DNA of 7,157 nucleotides from Bacillota bacterium (GCA_023424865.1 JAFADM010000562.1:1-7157), one strand, 5' to 3'. Positions 1-6,278 are shown, counted from the stretch's first letter. Numbers and translations are program-made. The notes: generated by a model from the letters alone, not told the origin.

Positions 1-1502
1 CCGAACACCCCTTTTACCTCTTCCTCATTTAAAGGCGCTTTCACATACCACTCATTTGCCGGGACAAGGGTAAAGGCCTCGGTTTGAACGGCCCAAAGCT
101 GTCCGTCGTGGAAACGGGTAAGCCCCACAGCCAAAGAATAGAAAGGCAGTGCCGTGTCATCGGATTTTATTTCAAAGGTAAAGCTGTGAGGCTTTCCCTG
201 GGCCAGTGTAAAGAGCTGCTCCTCCGTGCCCTCCCAGCCCTTTGGAAGGTCCAGGGCCACCTTTCCGTCCCAAACCTCTCCTGAATGGTTTGTAAGCCTT
301 ACGGTTACGGTCTTTTTGCCGTTTCTTCCAATAGCCGGACCCATAGGCCCATAGTCAAGACACAGCTCCAACGCCGCGGGCTTTACAGAACCTTTGGGCA
401 AAAGCCTTGTATCCGTGCTTACATCCTGATACCACAGCTTTTCCACCGTTTCGTCCGGTGCTGTTTCCCCAAAGTCGGGCAGGAGGGTGGGAAAATCGGC
501 ATGAACCGCAATCCCGGTGTTCCACGCAGCCAGTATCTGAATTCCTGCATTCATGGTACGGCGGGTTAGCTCATCCAAATTTGAGGGTGCCTTAAAGCCC
601 TTTATGGGCGGGCTCACCACCACCCGGTCACCAACAGGCTTTACCCATTTTTCGGGCAGGCCCTCCGGGCCCAGAATCATTCCCAGAATAGCTCCCAGTG
701 TGGCTACCGTACAATCCGTATCATAGCCGCAGTTAACGCTTTTCAGCATGGCATCCTCAAAGTCCTCCCCATAGAGCCAGCCTAAAATGGTAAAGGCAAT
801 ATTTTGGGGAGCGTCGGTAAAATTATCCCTTCCATGATGCCTGAGAATAAGCTCCCTGGCCTCCGTCCAGGTTTTCCCCTCCCTGTGCCACCGAACAAGA
901 TCCTGTACGGCCTTTGCGGTACGGCAATTTTGAGGTATGTAGCGAAGGCCTGTTTCAATAAGCCTGTCTCTGTCCTTTTCCATAAAGACCGCGCTTTCAA
1001 TGGCTGCAAAAAACATTTCGCCATAAACACCTTCGCCTCCGGCATGATCCACCGAGGCATCCTGCCAGGCAAACCGTGCCGCAACATGAGGGGCTCCGGG
1101 AGCCGTCATCCCCCAGATTTCCGATCGGATGGGGGATCCCATACAGTCAATGAAGGGGTTATTGAAGCTGCCTGCCACAGGAGGCACAAGACCTCTTCGC
1201 ATATTGGTCAAAGCACAGCCGTATTCGTCAAAGGGAAAAAACACGTGATCCACCCAGGCCTGCCCCAGCTCCCTGCAGCCCAGAAAAGGGCCGTACTGCT
1301 CCAGAGCACTTAAGGATACCAGTTGGAGATCCAGGTCGTCATTTTCCAAGGGACCGTCCTTTAAAACGGGATAAAAGGTCAGATTTAAAAGCTCCTTGCG
1401 CCCCTCCACGGGAGCGCCCAGCGTACCGCCGATATTTTTTCCCAGCCATCCGCCGTATACCCCACGGTAATAATCCTTTTCATTCAAAACATAGCCGCTC
1501 AT
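1..1502 (-). CDS. ADP-ribosylglycohydrolase family protein with C-terminal beta-rich extension (3' end missing)
   Basis: Read from an ATG at 1502, this frame is open to the left edge: 500 codons, C-terminus outside the window. The hydrolase domain spans about residues 10-300. It shows GGWLGKNIGGTLGAPVEG (17-34), an acidic motif ENDDLDLQ (53-60), VDHAGGEGVYGE (151-162) and NCGYDTDC (257-264). The Asp residues 55, 56, 261 and 263 sit where this family binds its metal pair. DraG and ARH members remove ADP-ribose from proteins; many bacterial relatives have unknown, possibly nucleoside- or sugar-related substrates, so the substrate here is open. Residues about 375-480 look like an Ig-like beta-sandwich (VTVRLTNHSGEVWDGKVAL at 399-417), resembling NEW3-type domains of glycosidases; this assignment is inferred. 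No signal peptide or membrane segment is visible, suggesting a cytosolic protein. It is divergent from the AraC-type gene, its likely regulator. The start is uncertain: no Shine-Dalgarno lies at normal distance from 1502. Confidence 0.88.
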   Translation of the reverse strand, partial: MSGYVLNEKDYYRGVYGGWLGKNIGGTLGAPVEGRKELLNLTFYPVLKDGPLENDDLDLQLVSLSALEQYGPFLGCRELGQAWVDHVFFPFDEYGCALTNMRRGLVPPVAGSFNNPFIDCMGSPIRSEIWGMTAPGAPHVAARFAWQDASVDHAGGEGVYGEMFFAAIESAVFMEKDRDRLIETGLRYIPQNCRTAKAVQDLVRWHREGKTWTEARELILRHHGRDNFTDAPQNIAFTILGWLYGEDFEDAMLKSVNCGYDTDCTVATLGAILGMILGPEGLPEKWVKPVGDRVVVSPPIKGFKAPSNLDELTRRTMNAGIQILAAWNTGIAVHADFPTLLPDFGETAPDETVEKLWYQDVSTDTRLLPKGSVKPAALELCLDYGPMGPAIGRNGKKTVTVRLTNHSGEVWDGKVALDLPKGWEGTEEQLFTLAQGKPHSFTFEIKSDDTALPFYSLAVGLTRFHDGQLWAVQTEAFTLVPANEWYVKAPLNEEEVKGVF

Positions 1503-1557
1503 ACAAGCACTTGATTTTACCTTCCAAGATGCTGCCTCGCCCGGGCTTGCAGCTCAA
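1480..1557 (-). CDS. Possible 25-codon leader ORF overlapping the hydrolase start
   Basis: The best ribosome binding site before the hydrolase gene is AGGAAAGGAAGG (complement of 1567-1578). It lies nine bases before a TTG at 1555-1557, not near the hydrolase ATG at 1500-1502. The TTG opens a 25-codon frame, out of phase with the hydrolase, that ends with TGA at 1480-1482, overlapping the first codons of the hydrolase. It could be a leader whose translation is coupled to the hydrolase. The site could also be a relic, or a real or sequencing frameshift could hide the true N-terminus. The peptide matches no family I know. The ribosome binding site is seen directly; translation is inference. Confidence 0.2.
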   Translation of the reverse strand: MSCKPGRGSILEGKIKCLYERLCFE

Positions 1558-1604
1558 CGGTAAAATCCTTCCTTTCCTAAAATCGTATTACGCCTGCTTT
1601 AAGA

Positions 1605-1631
1605 GGTCCTGCCAGCTACTGCCGAAGGACC
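1605..1631. repeat. Imperfect inverted repeat in the hydrolase upstream region
   Basis: GGTCCT at 1605-1610 is matched by its complement AGGACC at 1626-1631. Inside lies a short CAG/CTG pair around 1613-1621. The element sits just downstream of a possible leftward -10 (1642-1647) and upstream of the hydrolase ribosome binding site, so it could be an operator or a small 5'-UTR hairpin. There is no following T-run, so it is not an intrinsic terminator. A six-base arm pair can occur by chance. Confidence 0.3.
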
Positions 1632-1773
1632 CGACACCGACACTATAGCGTGTTTTGCCCTTAAACTGAATGTCTGAATTTAAACTCACCGGCCCTTTGG
1701 ATCTTAAAAAAACACATGCTGCGGCAGACTTAATTTTTTAAACCCGTATACTCGTTTTTAATATAAAATCCTA

Positions 1774-1800
1774 TATAATAATCTTGTAATGCCTTATAAT
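1774..1800 (+). promoter_or_regulatory. Candidate -10 elements for the araC-type gene
   Basis: Two exact TATAAT hexamers occur in the AT-rich stretch, at 1774-1779 and 1795-1800, with a near match TATACT at 1747-1752. None has a convincing TTGACA-like -35 at 16-18 bases, which fits a weak or activated promoter but could also be chance in AT-rich DNA. Transcription from these would give a leader of roughly 80-105 bases before the regulator start at 1885. Confidence 0.35.
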
Positions 1801-1884
1801 AAACAGTCCCTCATCCGTTTTTGCGGTAAAAGGATATCTGATGACCTTCCTCTATTAAGCTGATGCAGCAAAGGAGTACAGGCT

Positions 1885-2781
1885 ATGGAACCTGAATTGC
1901 TGTCCCTTTCCTATAAAAGCCGCTTGCAGGTTAAATGGGCGGGAGTGCTTCGCCCCTACAGGACCTTTTTCCAAAAGCAGCACTTTAACCCCAATTATGA
2001 GCTTATCGCCGTGTCGGGAGAACCCCTTCATCTTATAGTGGAGGAGGAAAAGAAAATTCTTCGCTCGGGGGATGTGCTTATCCTCTATCCCTGGCAGCGG
2101 CACAGGGGATGGAATCCGGAATCCGCCACAGGTGAATTCTACTGGGTACAGTTTACCGCAGATCCGCCCTTTTCTGCTCTTTCTTCCCAGGATGTAACAG
2201 CCTCCCGCCAAAAGCCGGGCATCCGGTTGATGCGTACCATGGCTGAGGAGGAGGAAGGGGTATTGCCTTTGGCCAGAAGTCTTCATTTTCCTTCTAAATT
2301 TAAGCTTCTATCCCAAATAGAACTCCTGGTTAATGAAATGACGCAAATGAAGGATAATTACCTTTATAAAAGCAATCTCCTTTTAGGAGGCATCCTGGAA
2401 ATGCTGTCGGAGGAAACGCTGAAACATCTTGAAAGGGATACCCCTGAGGTCTCCCCATCCTTTTTACTCTTTCGCAGAGCCGTTTCCTTTCTGGATAATT
2501 TCTTTATGGAGGATATCGGCAAGGAGCTGTTGGAAAATCAATTTGAGCGAAGCTACGAATACCTGGGACAGGTATTTAAAAAGTATTCGGGTATAACTCT
2601 GCTGGACTATGTCCAGCAGCTCAGGGTGCAAAGAGCCTGCTACCTTCTTATGAATACAGAAAAAACCGTGAAAGCCGTGGGCGAAGAGGTGGGCTTTGAG
2701 GATGCCTTTCATTTCAGCAAGGTGTTCAAACGGTCAACAGGCTTCTCTCCGTCTCTCTACAGACTGAAACCATGGGAATAA
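1885..2781 (+). CDS. AraC-family transcriptional regulator
   Basis: A 298-residue two-domain regulator, the usual AraC-family length. The N-terminal part (about 20-95) has the cupin-like effector-binding pattern: a short YELIAVSGEPLHLIVE strand pair, then LRSGDVLILYPWQRHRG (59-75) with the customary P/H residues before the next strands. The C-terminal part has both helix-turn-helix motifs: the first about 211-231 (from IGKELLENQF to LGQVF), then FKKYSGITLLDYVQQLRVQR (231-250), then the second about 261-281 (TVKAVGEEVGFEDAFHFSKV) and the signature end FKRSTGFSPSLYR. The start follows AAAGGAG (1869-1875) at good spacing. It is the only plus-strand gene and is divergent from the ADP-ribosylglycohydrolase gene, so it most likely activates or represses that gene in response to a small molecule, probably a sugar or related compound. 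The effector cannot be read from the sequence. Confidence 0.93.
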   Translation: MEPELLSLSYKSRLQVKWAGVLRPYRTFFQKQHFNPNYELIAVSGEPLHLIVEEEKKILRSGDVLILYPWQRHRGWNPESATGEFYWVQFTADPPFSALSSQDVTASRQKPGIRLMRTMAEEEEGVLPLARSLHFPSKFKLLSQIELLVNEMTQMKDNYLYKSNLLLGGILEMLSEETLKHLERDTPEVSPSFLLFRRAVSFLDNFFMEDIGKELLENQFERSYEYLGQVFKKYSGITLLDYVQQLRVQRACYLLMNTEKTVKAVGEEVGFEDAFHFSKVFKRSTGFSPSLYRLKPWE

Positions 2782-2786
2782 CCCGA

Positions 2787-2852
2787 GGAATCGTGCTGCT
2801 GAAATCCAGGGGTAATGCTGTTTAAACCAGGGTAATCGTGCTGCTGAAATCC
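2787..2852. repeat. Short degenerate direct repeats between convergent genes
   Basis: The 19-mer AATCGTGCTGCTGAAATCC occurs exactly at 2789-2807 and 2834-2852. Between them GGTAATGCTGTTTAAACC (2811-2828) looks like a shortened, diverged third copy, giving three units of about 20-24 bases. The array fills the gap between the araC-type stop (2779-2781) and the stop of the cysteine-cluster gene (2865). An 8-base palindrome GTTTAAAC lies at 2820-2827. No hairpin followed by a T-run is present, so no intrinsic terminator is evident for either convergent gene. Confidence 0.6.
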
Positions 2853-2864
2853 GGGGAACAGTTC

Positions 2865-3125
2865 TTAAGTACCGGGGCGGGTCCAGGCTTCAAGCTTTTC
2901 CAAATACGCCATAGCCTCTGCCGTGGTGCTGCCGCACATCTCCCTGTCCGGCCGGAGATTATTGCATACCTGGGGCCGGTGGGGGCTGCCGAACAGCTTG
3001 CATAGATTATTCTCCGTAAGCTGTATGCAACGGATACCGGCAGGCTTTCCCGACTGCATTCCGGGAATAGGCGAGGAAAGCGATATGGCGATGCAGCACG
3101 CACCGCAGCCTGGGCGACAATCCAT
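2865..3125 (-). CDS. YkgJ-family cysteine-cluster protein (putative Zn/Fe-binding)
   Basis: An 86-residue protein with the YkgJ-type N-terminal cysteine cluster C-x3-C-x2-C-C (Cys 3, 7, 10, 11) in MDCRPGCGACCIA. Further cysteines lie at 33, 42, 54 and 64, spaced as in this small-protein family (IRCIQL, NLCKLFG, QVCNNLRP, EMCG). The family is thought to chelate a zinc or iron/iron-sulfur centre; its biochemical role is not established. It has no signal peptide or membrane segment. The ATG at 3123-3125 is preceded by a strong GGGAGGT site five bases away, which fixes the start. It lies downstream of rex on the same strand but behind rex's intrinsic terminator, so it probably has its own weak promoter in 3126-3190, where TATAAG is the best -10 I see. 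The link to Rex may be positional only. Overlapping frames in this stretch are shadows. Confidence 0.85.
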   Translation of the reverse strand: MDCRPGCGACCIAISLSSPIPGMQSGKPAGIRCIQLTENNLCKLFGSPHRPQVCNNLRPDREMCGSTTAEAMAYLEKLEAWTRPGT

Positions 3126-3192
3126 AAGTACCTCCCTTTTTTACCAACTTATAAGAAGCACGCTTTTGAGCTGCATTGTATCCGTATGTGTT

Positions 3193-3231
3193 AAAAAAGG
3201 CCTCGCCGGTTTTTGGGACCAACGAAGCCTT
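3193..3231 (-). terminator. Intrinsic terminator of rex
   Basis: Read on the minus strand, AAGGCTTCGTTGGT (complement of 3218-3231) pairs along all 14 positions, with three G-U pairs, to ACCGGCGAGGCCTT (complement of 3197-3210) across a 7-base loop. A T-run follows at once (complement of 3193-3198). It starts 26 bases after the rex stop codon. It should separate rex transcription from the downstream cysteine-cluster gene. Confidence 0.88.
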
Positions 3232-3257
3232 CATTTAACGTTTCTTACAAAGTGGAC

Positions 3258-3893
3258 TTAAAAACCCTTCTCCCTGAGCCTGTAACCCAGAACCATGAGA
3301 CTGTCGCTTAAGTGGACATTCTCAACTACCACATCCCCGCCTAAACGAATATCCGTAGGCGAAAAATTCCAGATTCCCTTTATACCCACTTCCGTTATAC
3401 GGGTAACCGCATCATTAATACGGCGATTTGGAACAGTCAGCATGGCAATATCCACAGGATGTTCAATAACATACTTGTCCAAATCATCCATGTGAATAAT
3501 TTCGATATCGTTAACCTTCTGGCCAACCTTTGAGTGATCCACATCAAAAATAGCCTGGATATCAAAGCCCCTTTTCTTAAAATTTTCATAATTAGCAAGG
3601 GCCGTACCCATATTGCCCGCTCCTACAATGATGCAGGAAAACCGCTTATCGGTTCCAAGAATTTTTCCAATCTCTTCATAAAGAGATTCCACATTATAGC
3701 CATAACCCTGCTGTCCAAATCCTCCGAAACAATTCAGATCCTGTCGGATCTGGGATGCGGTGATTCCCATGCGTTCACTGAGCTCCTTTGAGGAAATCCG
3801 TTTAATTTCAAGCTTTAATAGATCATACAAATAACGGAAATACCTCGGAAGCCTCCTTATGACCGCAATAGAAATTTTCTTTTCTTCCGACAT
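3258..3893 (-). CDS. rex: Redox-sensing transcriptional repressor Rex
   Basis: Rex senses the NADH/NAD+ ratio: it represses fermentation and respiration genes when NADH is low and leaves DNA when NADH binds. The 211-residue protein matches the family length. The N-terminal winged helix (about 5-75) includes RRLPRYFRYLYDLL, SSKELSERMGITASQIRQDL and the hallmark FGGFGQQGYGYNV. A Rossmann domain follows with the dinucleotide motif VGAGNMGTAL (about 90-99), the acidic FDVD after the second strand and VPNRRINDAV. The C-terminal helix that swaps between subunits is present. The start chosen is ATG 3891-3893: AGGTGA lies four bases before it, but only one base before the alternative GTG at 3894-3896, which would add one residue. 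The gene has its own promoter upstream and terminator downstream, so it is monocistronic, perhaps with some read-through from hisF. Autoregulation is common in the family but no textbook operator is seen. Confidence 0.97.
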   Translation of the reverse strand: MSEEKKISIAVIRRLPRYFRYLYDLLKLEIKRISSKELSERMGITASQIRQDLNCFGGFGQQGYGYNVESLYEEIGKILGTDKRFSCIIVGAGNMGTALANYENFKKRGFDIQAIFDVDHSKVGQKVNDIEIIHMDDLDKYVIEHPVDIAMLTVPNRRINDAVTRITEVGIKGIWNFSPTDIRLGGDVVVENVHLSDSLMVLGYRLREKGF

Positions 3894-3974
3894 CACGTCA
3901 CCTAGCCTTACATTTATTAATGGATTTAATAGGCGAAAAGCCTTTTACTTAAATTATTTTAATACCACGCAACT

Positions 3975-4004
3975 ATTATACCTTAATCGTGATTTTTTTG
4001 TCAA
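3975..4004 (-). promoter_or_regulatory. Consensus sigma-A-type promoter of rex
   Basis: On the minus strand a perfect TTGACA (complement of 3999-4004) and a perfect TATAAT (complement of 3975-3980) are separated by 18 bases. AT-rich sequence upstream could act as an UP element. The start site would be near 3968, giving a leader of about 75 bases that includes a small AGGC/GCCT hairpin (3931-3934 with 3940-3943) and the AT-rich near-palindrome at 3949-3962. TTGTCAA at 3998-4004 overlaps the -35 and resembles a Rex half-site. Confidence 0.85.
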
Positions 4005-4033
4005 AAAATACTTATCAATCAAAAAAATACTTA
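4001..4033. repeat. Paired A-tract direct repeats upstream of the rex promoter
   Basis: TCAAAAAATACTTA (4001-4014) recurs as TCAAAAAAATACTTA (4019-4033), differing by one A, with a period of 18-19 bases. The first copy overlaps the rex -35. They could be a binding site for a regulator or A-tracts that stimulate the promoter. TTATCAA at 4012-4018 is in inverted orientation to TTGTCAA at 3998-4004, but the gap is seven bases rather than the four of a standard Rex operator. Confidence 0.5.
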
Positions 4034-4053
4034 AGAGCGTGATGGGGAGAGCT

Positions 4054-4137
4054 TTCTTTATACCGTAAGAGTGTGAGCATTCTTTATACCGTAAGAGAAT
4101 GAATATTCTTTATACCGTAAGAGAATGAGCTTTCTTT
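4054..4137. repeat. 26-base-period tandem repeat array between hisF and rex
   Basis: An 18-base core TTCTTTATACCGTAAGAG is identical at 4054-4071, 4080-4097 and 4106-4123. A fourth, partial copy TTCTTT at 4132-4137 keeps the exact 26-base register and runs into the hisF stop codon. The 8-base linkers differ: TGTGAGCA, AATGAATA, AATGAGCT. In copies 2 and 3 core plus linker form an inverted repeat, ATTCTTTA/TAAGAGAAT (4079-4100 and 4105-4126), with a TACCG loop and one bulged G. The array lies in the 3' region of the purC-his operon and upstream of the rex promoter. Cores of 18 with 8-base spacers are too short for CRISPR. Function unknown. Confidence 0.9.
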
Positions 4138-4898
4138 TAAATCCGGACAGGTATTCCTTCTCCTTTGAGGTACCGTTTCAGATCCTCTATTTTCATTTCA
4201 CCGAAATGAAACAGGGACGCAGCCAGAACCGCATCCGCTTTACCTTCCACAAGTGCCTGCTTAAAGTGGGGCATATTTCCAGCCCCGCCTGAGGCGATGA
4301 CAGGTATTCCCACTGCTTCGGAAAGGGTACGGGTTAACTCAATATCGTAACCCGCTTTGGTTCCGTCGGCATCCATACTGGTAAGGAGTATTTCTCCCGC
4401 CCCCAGTTTTTCTGCCAAAACGGCCCACTCTACGGCATCCCTGCCGGTATTAACCCTGCCGCCATTTAAATAAACATCCCAGCCGCTTTGCCCCTGGCGC
4501 TTTCTGGCATCGATGGCCAGCACCACGCACTGGCTTCCAAAGCGCAGCGCAGCTTCAGTAATAAGCTCGGGGCGTTTAAGCGCTGCGGAATTAACGCCGA
4601 TCTTGTCTGCACCGGCTCTTAATATCTGGTAAAAATCCTCCACGGTGCGGATTCCTCCCCCCACGGTAAAAGGGATAAAAACCTGCTCCGCAACCCTGGA
4701 GACCATATCCAGCATAATGCTCCGGGAATCGGAGGAGGCGGTGATATCCAGAAAAACCAGCTCGTCCGCACCGGCTTTATCATAGGCGGCGGCACAGGCT
4801 ACCGGATCTCCCGCATCTACTAAATTTACAAAATTAACACCTTTTACCACTCTGCCTCCGTGAACGTCAAGACAGGGGATAACTCTTTTTGTCAGCAT
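4137..4898 (-). CDS. hisF: Imidazole glycerol phosphate synthase, cyclase subunit HisF
   Basis: HisF is a cytosolic (beta-alpha)8 barrel that combines PRFAR with ammonia from its partner HisH to give imidazole glycerol phosphate, which continues to histidine, and AICAR, which returns to purine synthesis. The 253 residues match the family length. Visible landmarks are the start [20 protein letters not shown] with catalytic Asp 11, FTVGGGIR (77-84) and [11 protein letters not shown] (97-107) for one phosphate site, [11 protein letters not shown] (126-136) with catalytic Asp 130, [15 protein letters not shown] (171-185), and IASGGAGN (201-208) for the second phosphate. The start at 4898 has a strong AGGAGGT seven bases upstream. 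hisF is the last gene of the purC-hisH-hisA-hisF cluster, 40 bases after hisA. No hisI or hisE follows; a repeat array begins at its stop codon. No convincing intrinsic terminator is seen after it. Confidence 0.98.
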   Translation of the reverse strand: MLTKRVIPCLDVHGGRVVKGVNFVNLVDAGDPVACAAAYDKAGADELVFLDITASSDSRSIMLDMVSRVAEQVFIPFTVGGGIRTVEDFYQILRAGADKIGVNSAALKRPELITEAALRFGSQCVVLAIDARKRQGQSGWDVYLNGGRVNTGRDAVEWAVLAEKLGAGEILLTSMDADGTKAGYDIELTRTLSEAVGIPVIASGGAGNMPHFKQALVEGKADAVLAASLFHFGEMKIEDLKRYLKGEGIPVRI

Positions 4899-4938
4899 CC
4901 CATAACCTCCTCGAAACCCCGATAAAGCCTAAGAAATA

Positions 4939-5652
4939 TCAGAGAACACTTTCCAGCGCTTCCTTCAAATCCACAGCACCTGTGTAAATGGCTTTGCCAA
5001 TAATGGCGCCCTGTACTCCGATGCGCTTTAAATTCAATAGATCCAGAACACTTCCAACGCCGCCTGAAGCAATAACCTCCATGCTTACGGAAAGCACCAT
5101 TTCCTCCATGGCACGAAGATTCGGCCCGGCCAGGGTTCCGTCGGTGGAGATGTCGGTAAAGATGATGGTTTTAACGCCTAAATGCTCCATGTTTTTCGCA
5201 AATTCAAGAGCAGTGTAGCTGCTTACTCTTTCCCAGCCCTCAATGGCCACAAGCCCATCCCGGGCATCAATACCTACTGCAATGTGCTTACCGTAGCGCA
5301 GAACGGCTTCGTCCACCAAATCGGGATCCTTAACAGCTGAGGTTCCCAGAATCACACGGGATGCCCCCATGTCCAAAACCTCTTCAATATCCTCAAGGGT
5401 ACGAATTCCGCCGCCTACCTGCAACGGTATTTTTAGAGCGGAGGCCATGCTCTTTATAATCTTTCGGTTATCGCTTTTGTCGCCGCGGGCACCGTCAAGA
5501 TCCACAACATGCATATACTGGGCGCCCTCGCTTTCCCATCTCCGGGCCATTTCAAGAGGGTCTTCCCCGAAAACCGTCATATCCAGGTAGCTGCCCTGAA
5601 AGAGCCGCACGCATTTTCCGCCTCGGATATCGACAGCAGGATACAGCATCAT
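4939..5652 (-). CDS. hisA: ProFAR isomerase HisA
   Basis: HisA converts ProFAR to PRFAR, the HisF substrate, by an Amadori rearrangement. The 237-residue protein is a (beta-alpha)8 barrel related to HisF. Catalytic aspartates are visible at 8 (MMLYPAVDIRGGKCVRL) and 129 (VGIDARDG), with FTDISTDGTLAGPNL (165-179), the phosphate-binding LQVGGGIRT (77-85) and VILGTSAV (100-107), and IASGGVGS (194-201). The first ATG (5650-5652) overlaps the hisH stop in an ATGA arrangement, so the two are probably translationally coupled; a second ATG follows immediately and would shorten the protein by one residue. There is no strong Shine-Dalgarno, only an AAGGCGG ten bases upstream, consistent with coupling. 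The pattern VDLDGARGDKSDNRK is that of true HisA; I see nothing pointing to a PriA- or TrpF-type dual enzyme. Confidence 0.97.
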   Translation of the reverse strand: MMLYPAVDIRGGKCVRLFQGSYLDMTVFGEDPLEMARRWESEGAQYMHVVDLDGARGDKSDNRKIIKSMASALKIPLQVGGGIRTLEDIEEVLDMGASRVILGTSAVKDPDLVDEAVLRYGKHIAVGIDARDGLVAIEGWERVSSYTALEFAKNMEHLGVKTIIFTDISTDGTLAGPNLRAMEEMVLSVSMEVIASGGVGSVLDLLNLKRIGVQGAIIGKAIYTGAVDLKEALESVL

Positions 5653-6278
5653 GATTCATATACCGCCTTAATAAAATTTTTAATAATATGATACCCCGTA
5701 TCGCCGCTTTTTTCCGGATGGAATTGCACACCATGGACATTTTCCCGGGATATGGCGGCATCGAAGGCGATGCCGTGCCTGCACCGGGCCGATACTAACC
5801 CGGGGTCTTTCGCCTCCAGGTAGTAGGAATGGACAAAATACACATAGGGCTCAGGGGGAAGGTTGGCAAACAGAGGGCTTTGCCCCTGAAACTCCAGCCG
5901 ATTCCATCCCATATGGGGTACTTTTATGCCGGGTGCCGGAGGAAAGCGCTTGATTTTCCCTTGAAAAACACATAGGCCCTCCACATCGTTTTCGTCAGGC
6001 CCATGCTCCTGGCTGGATTCAAAAAGCATCTGAAAGCCAAGACAAATTCCCAAAAAGGGCTTGCCCTTTTCAATGGAGGCTTTGGCCACCCGATCCATAC
6101 CCTTGCGCTTTAAAGAAGCCATGCAGTCGCCAAAAGCACCAACTCCTGGCAGAACCACGCCGTCGGCCTTTTCAATAAGAGCTGCGTCATCGGTTACCAT
6201 AACCTGGGCTCCGGCCCTTTCAAAGGTTCTTGTAACACTTCTTAAATTGCCGGCATCGTAATCTATGATTGCAATCAT
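5649..6278 (-). CDS. hisH: Imidazole glycerol phosphate synthase, glutaminase subunit HisH
   Basis: HisH is the class I glutamine amidotransferase that hydrolyses glutamine and channels ammonia into the HisF barrel. The 209-residue protein begins MIAIIDYDAGNLRSV, has the oxyanion-strand motif LPGVGAFGD (43-51), the nucleophile Cys 79 in FLGICLGFQMLF, the interface motif YVYFVHSYY, and the His 187/Glu 189 pair in GVQFHPEKSG, so the catalytic triad is complete. The start taken is ATG 6276-6278, which makes a TGATG overlap with the purC stop and gives the usual family N-terminus; a GTG at 6279-6281 would add one residue. AGGAAAG about 11 bases upstream, inside purC, may serve as ribosome binding site. 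The gene overlaps hisA by four bases downstream, so purC, hisH and hisA are expected to be coupled. Confidence 0.97.
   Translation of the reverse strand: MIAIIDYDAGNLRSVTRTFERAGAQVMVTDDAALIEKADGVVLPGVGAFGDCMASLKRKGMDRVAKASIEKGKPFLGICLGFQMLFESSQEHGPDENDVEGLCVFQGKIKRFPPAPGIKVPHMGWNRLEFQGQSPLFANLPPEPYVYFVHSYYLEAKDPGLVSARCRHGIAFDAAISRENVHGVQFHPEKSGDTGYHIIKNFIKAVYES

Larger units (their letters stand above)
1503..1884. other. Divergent intergenic region between hydrolase and araC-type gene
   Basis: This 382-base gap must contain both divergent promoters and probably the AraC-family operator. The right part (about 1735-1800) is strongly AT-rich and carries the best -10 candidates for the regulator gene. 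The left part is GC-richer and holds a leftward -10 candidate TATAGT (complement of 1642-1647) without a good -35, an inverted repeat at 1605-1631, and the ribosome binding site at 1567-1578. I see no tRNA, known riboswitch core or T-box sequence here. Confidence 0.6.

Noticed and set aside
804..1313. 169-codon plus-strand open frame
   Set aside because: It is antisense to the ADP-ribosylglycohydrolase gene, whose conserved motifs are on the other strand, and has no family resemblance.
1503..1884. Riboswitch or T-box leader upstream of the hydrolase
   Set aside because: No recognisable aptamer core, T-box sequence or terminator/antiterminator pair is present.
1855..2286. 143-codon minus-strand open frame
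   Set aside because: Antisense shadow of the AraC-type regulator, whose N-terminal cupin pattern is clear on the plus strand.
2822..3103. 93-codon minus-strand frame overlapping the cysteine-cluster gene
   Set aside because: Out of frame with the YkgJ-type protein, which has the conserved cysteines and a strong ribosome binding site; this frame has neither.
3949..3962. Rex operator at the AT-rich palindrome TTAAATTATTTTAA in the rex leader
   Set aside because: It has TTAA arms but lacks the outer TTG/CAA bases and has a six-base gap, so it may be simple AT-rich sequence.
4021..4058. Intrinsic terminator for the purC-his operon on the minus strand
   Set aside because: AAGAGC (4033-4038) can pair with 4051-4058 only with a two-base bulge and a 12-base loop. 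A T-run follows (complement of 4021-4027), but the stem is too weak to call.
4054..4137. CRISPR-like array
   Set aside because: Cores of 18 bases and linkers of 8 bases are far too short for CRISPR repeats and spacers, and no cas gene is nearby.
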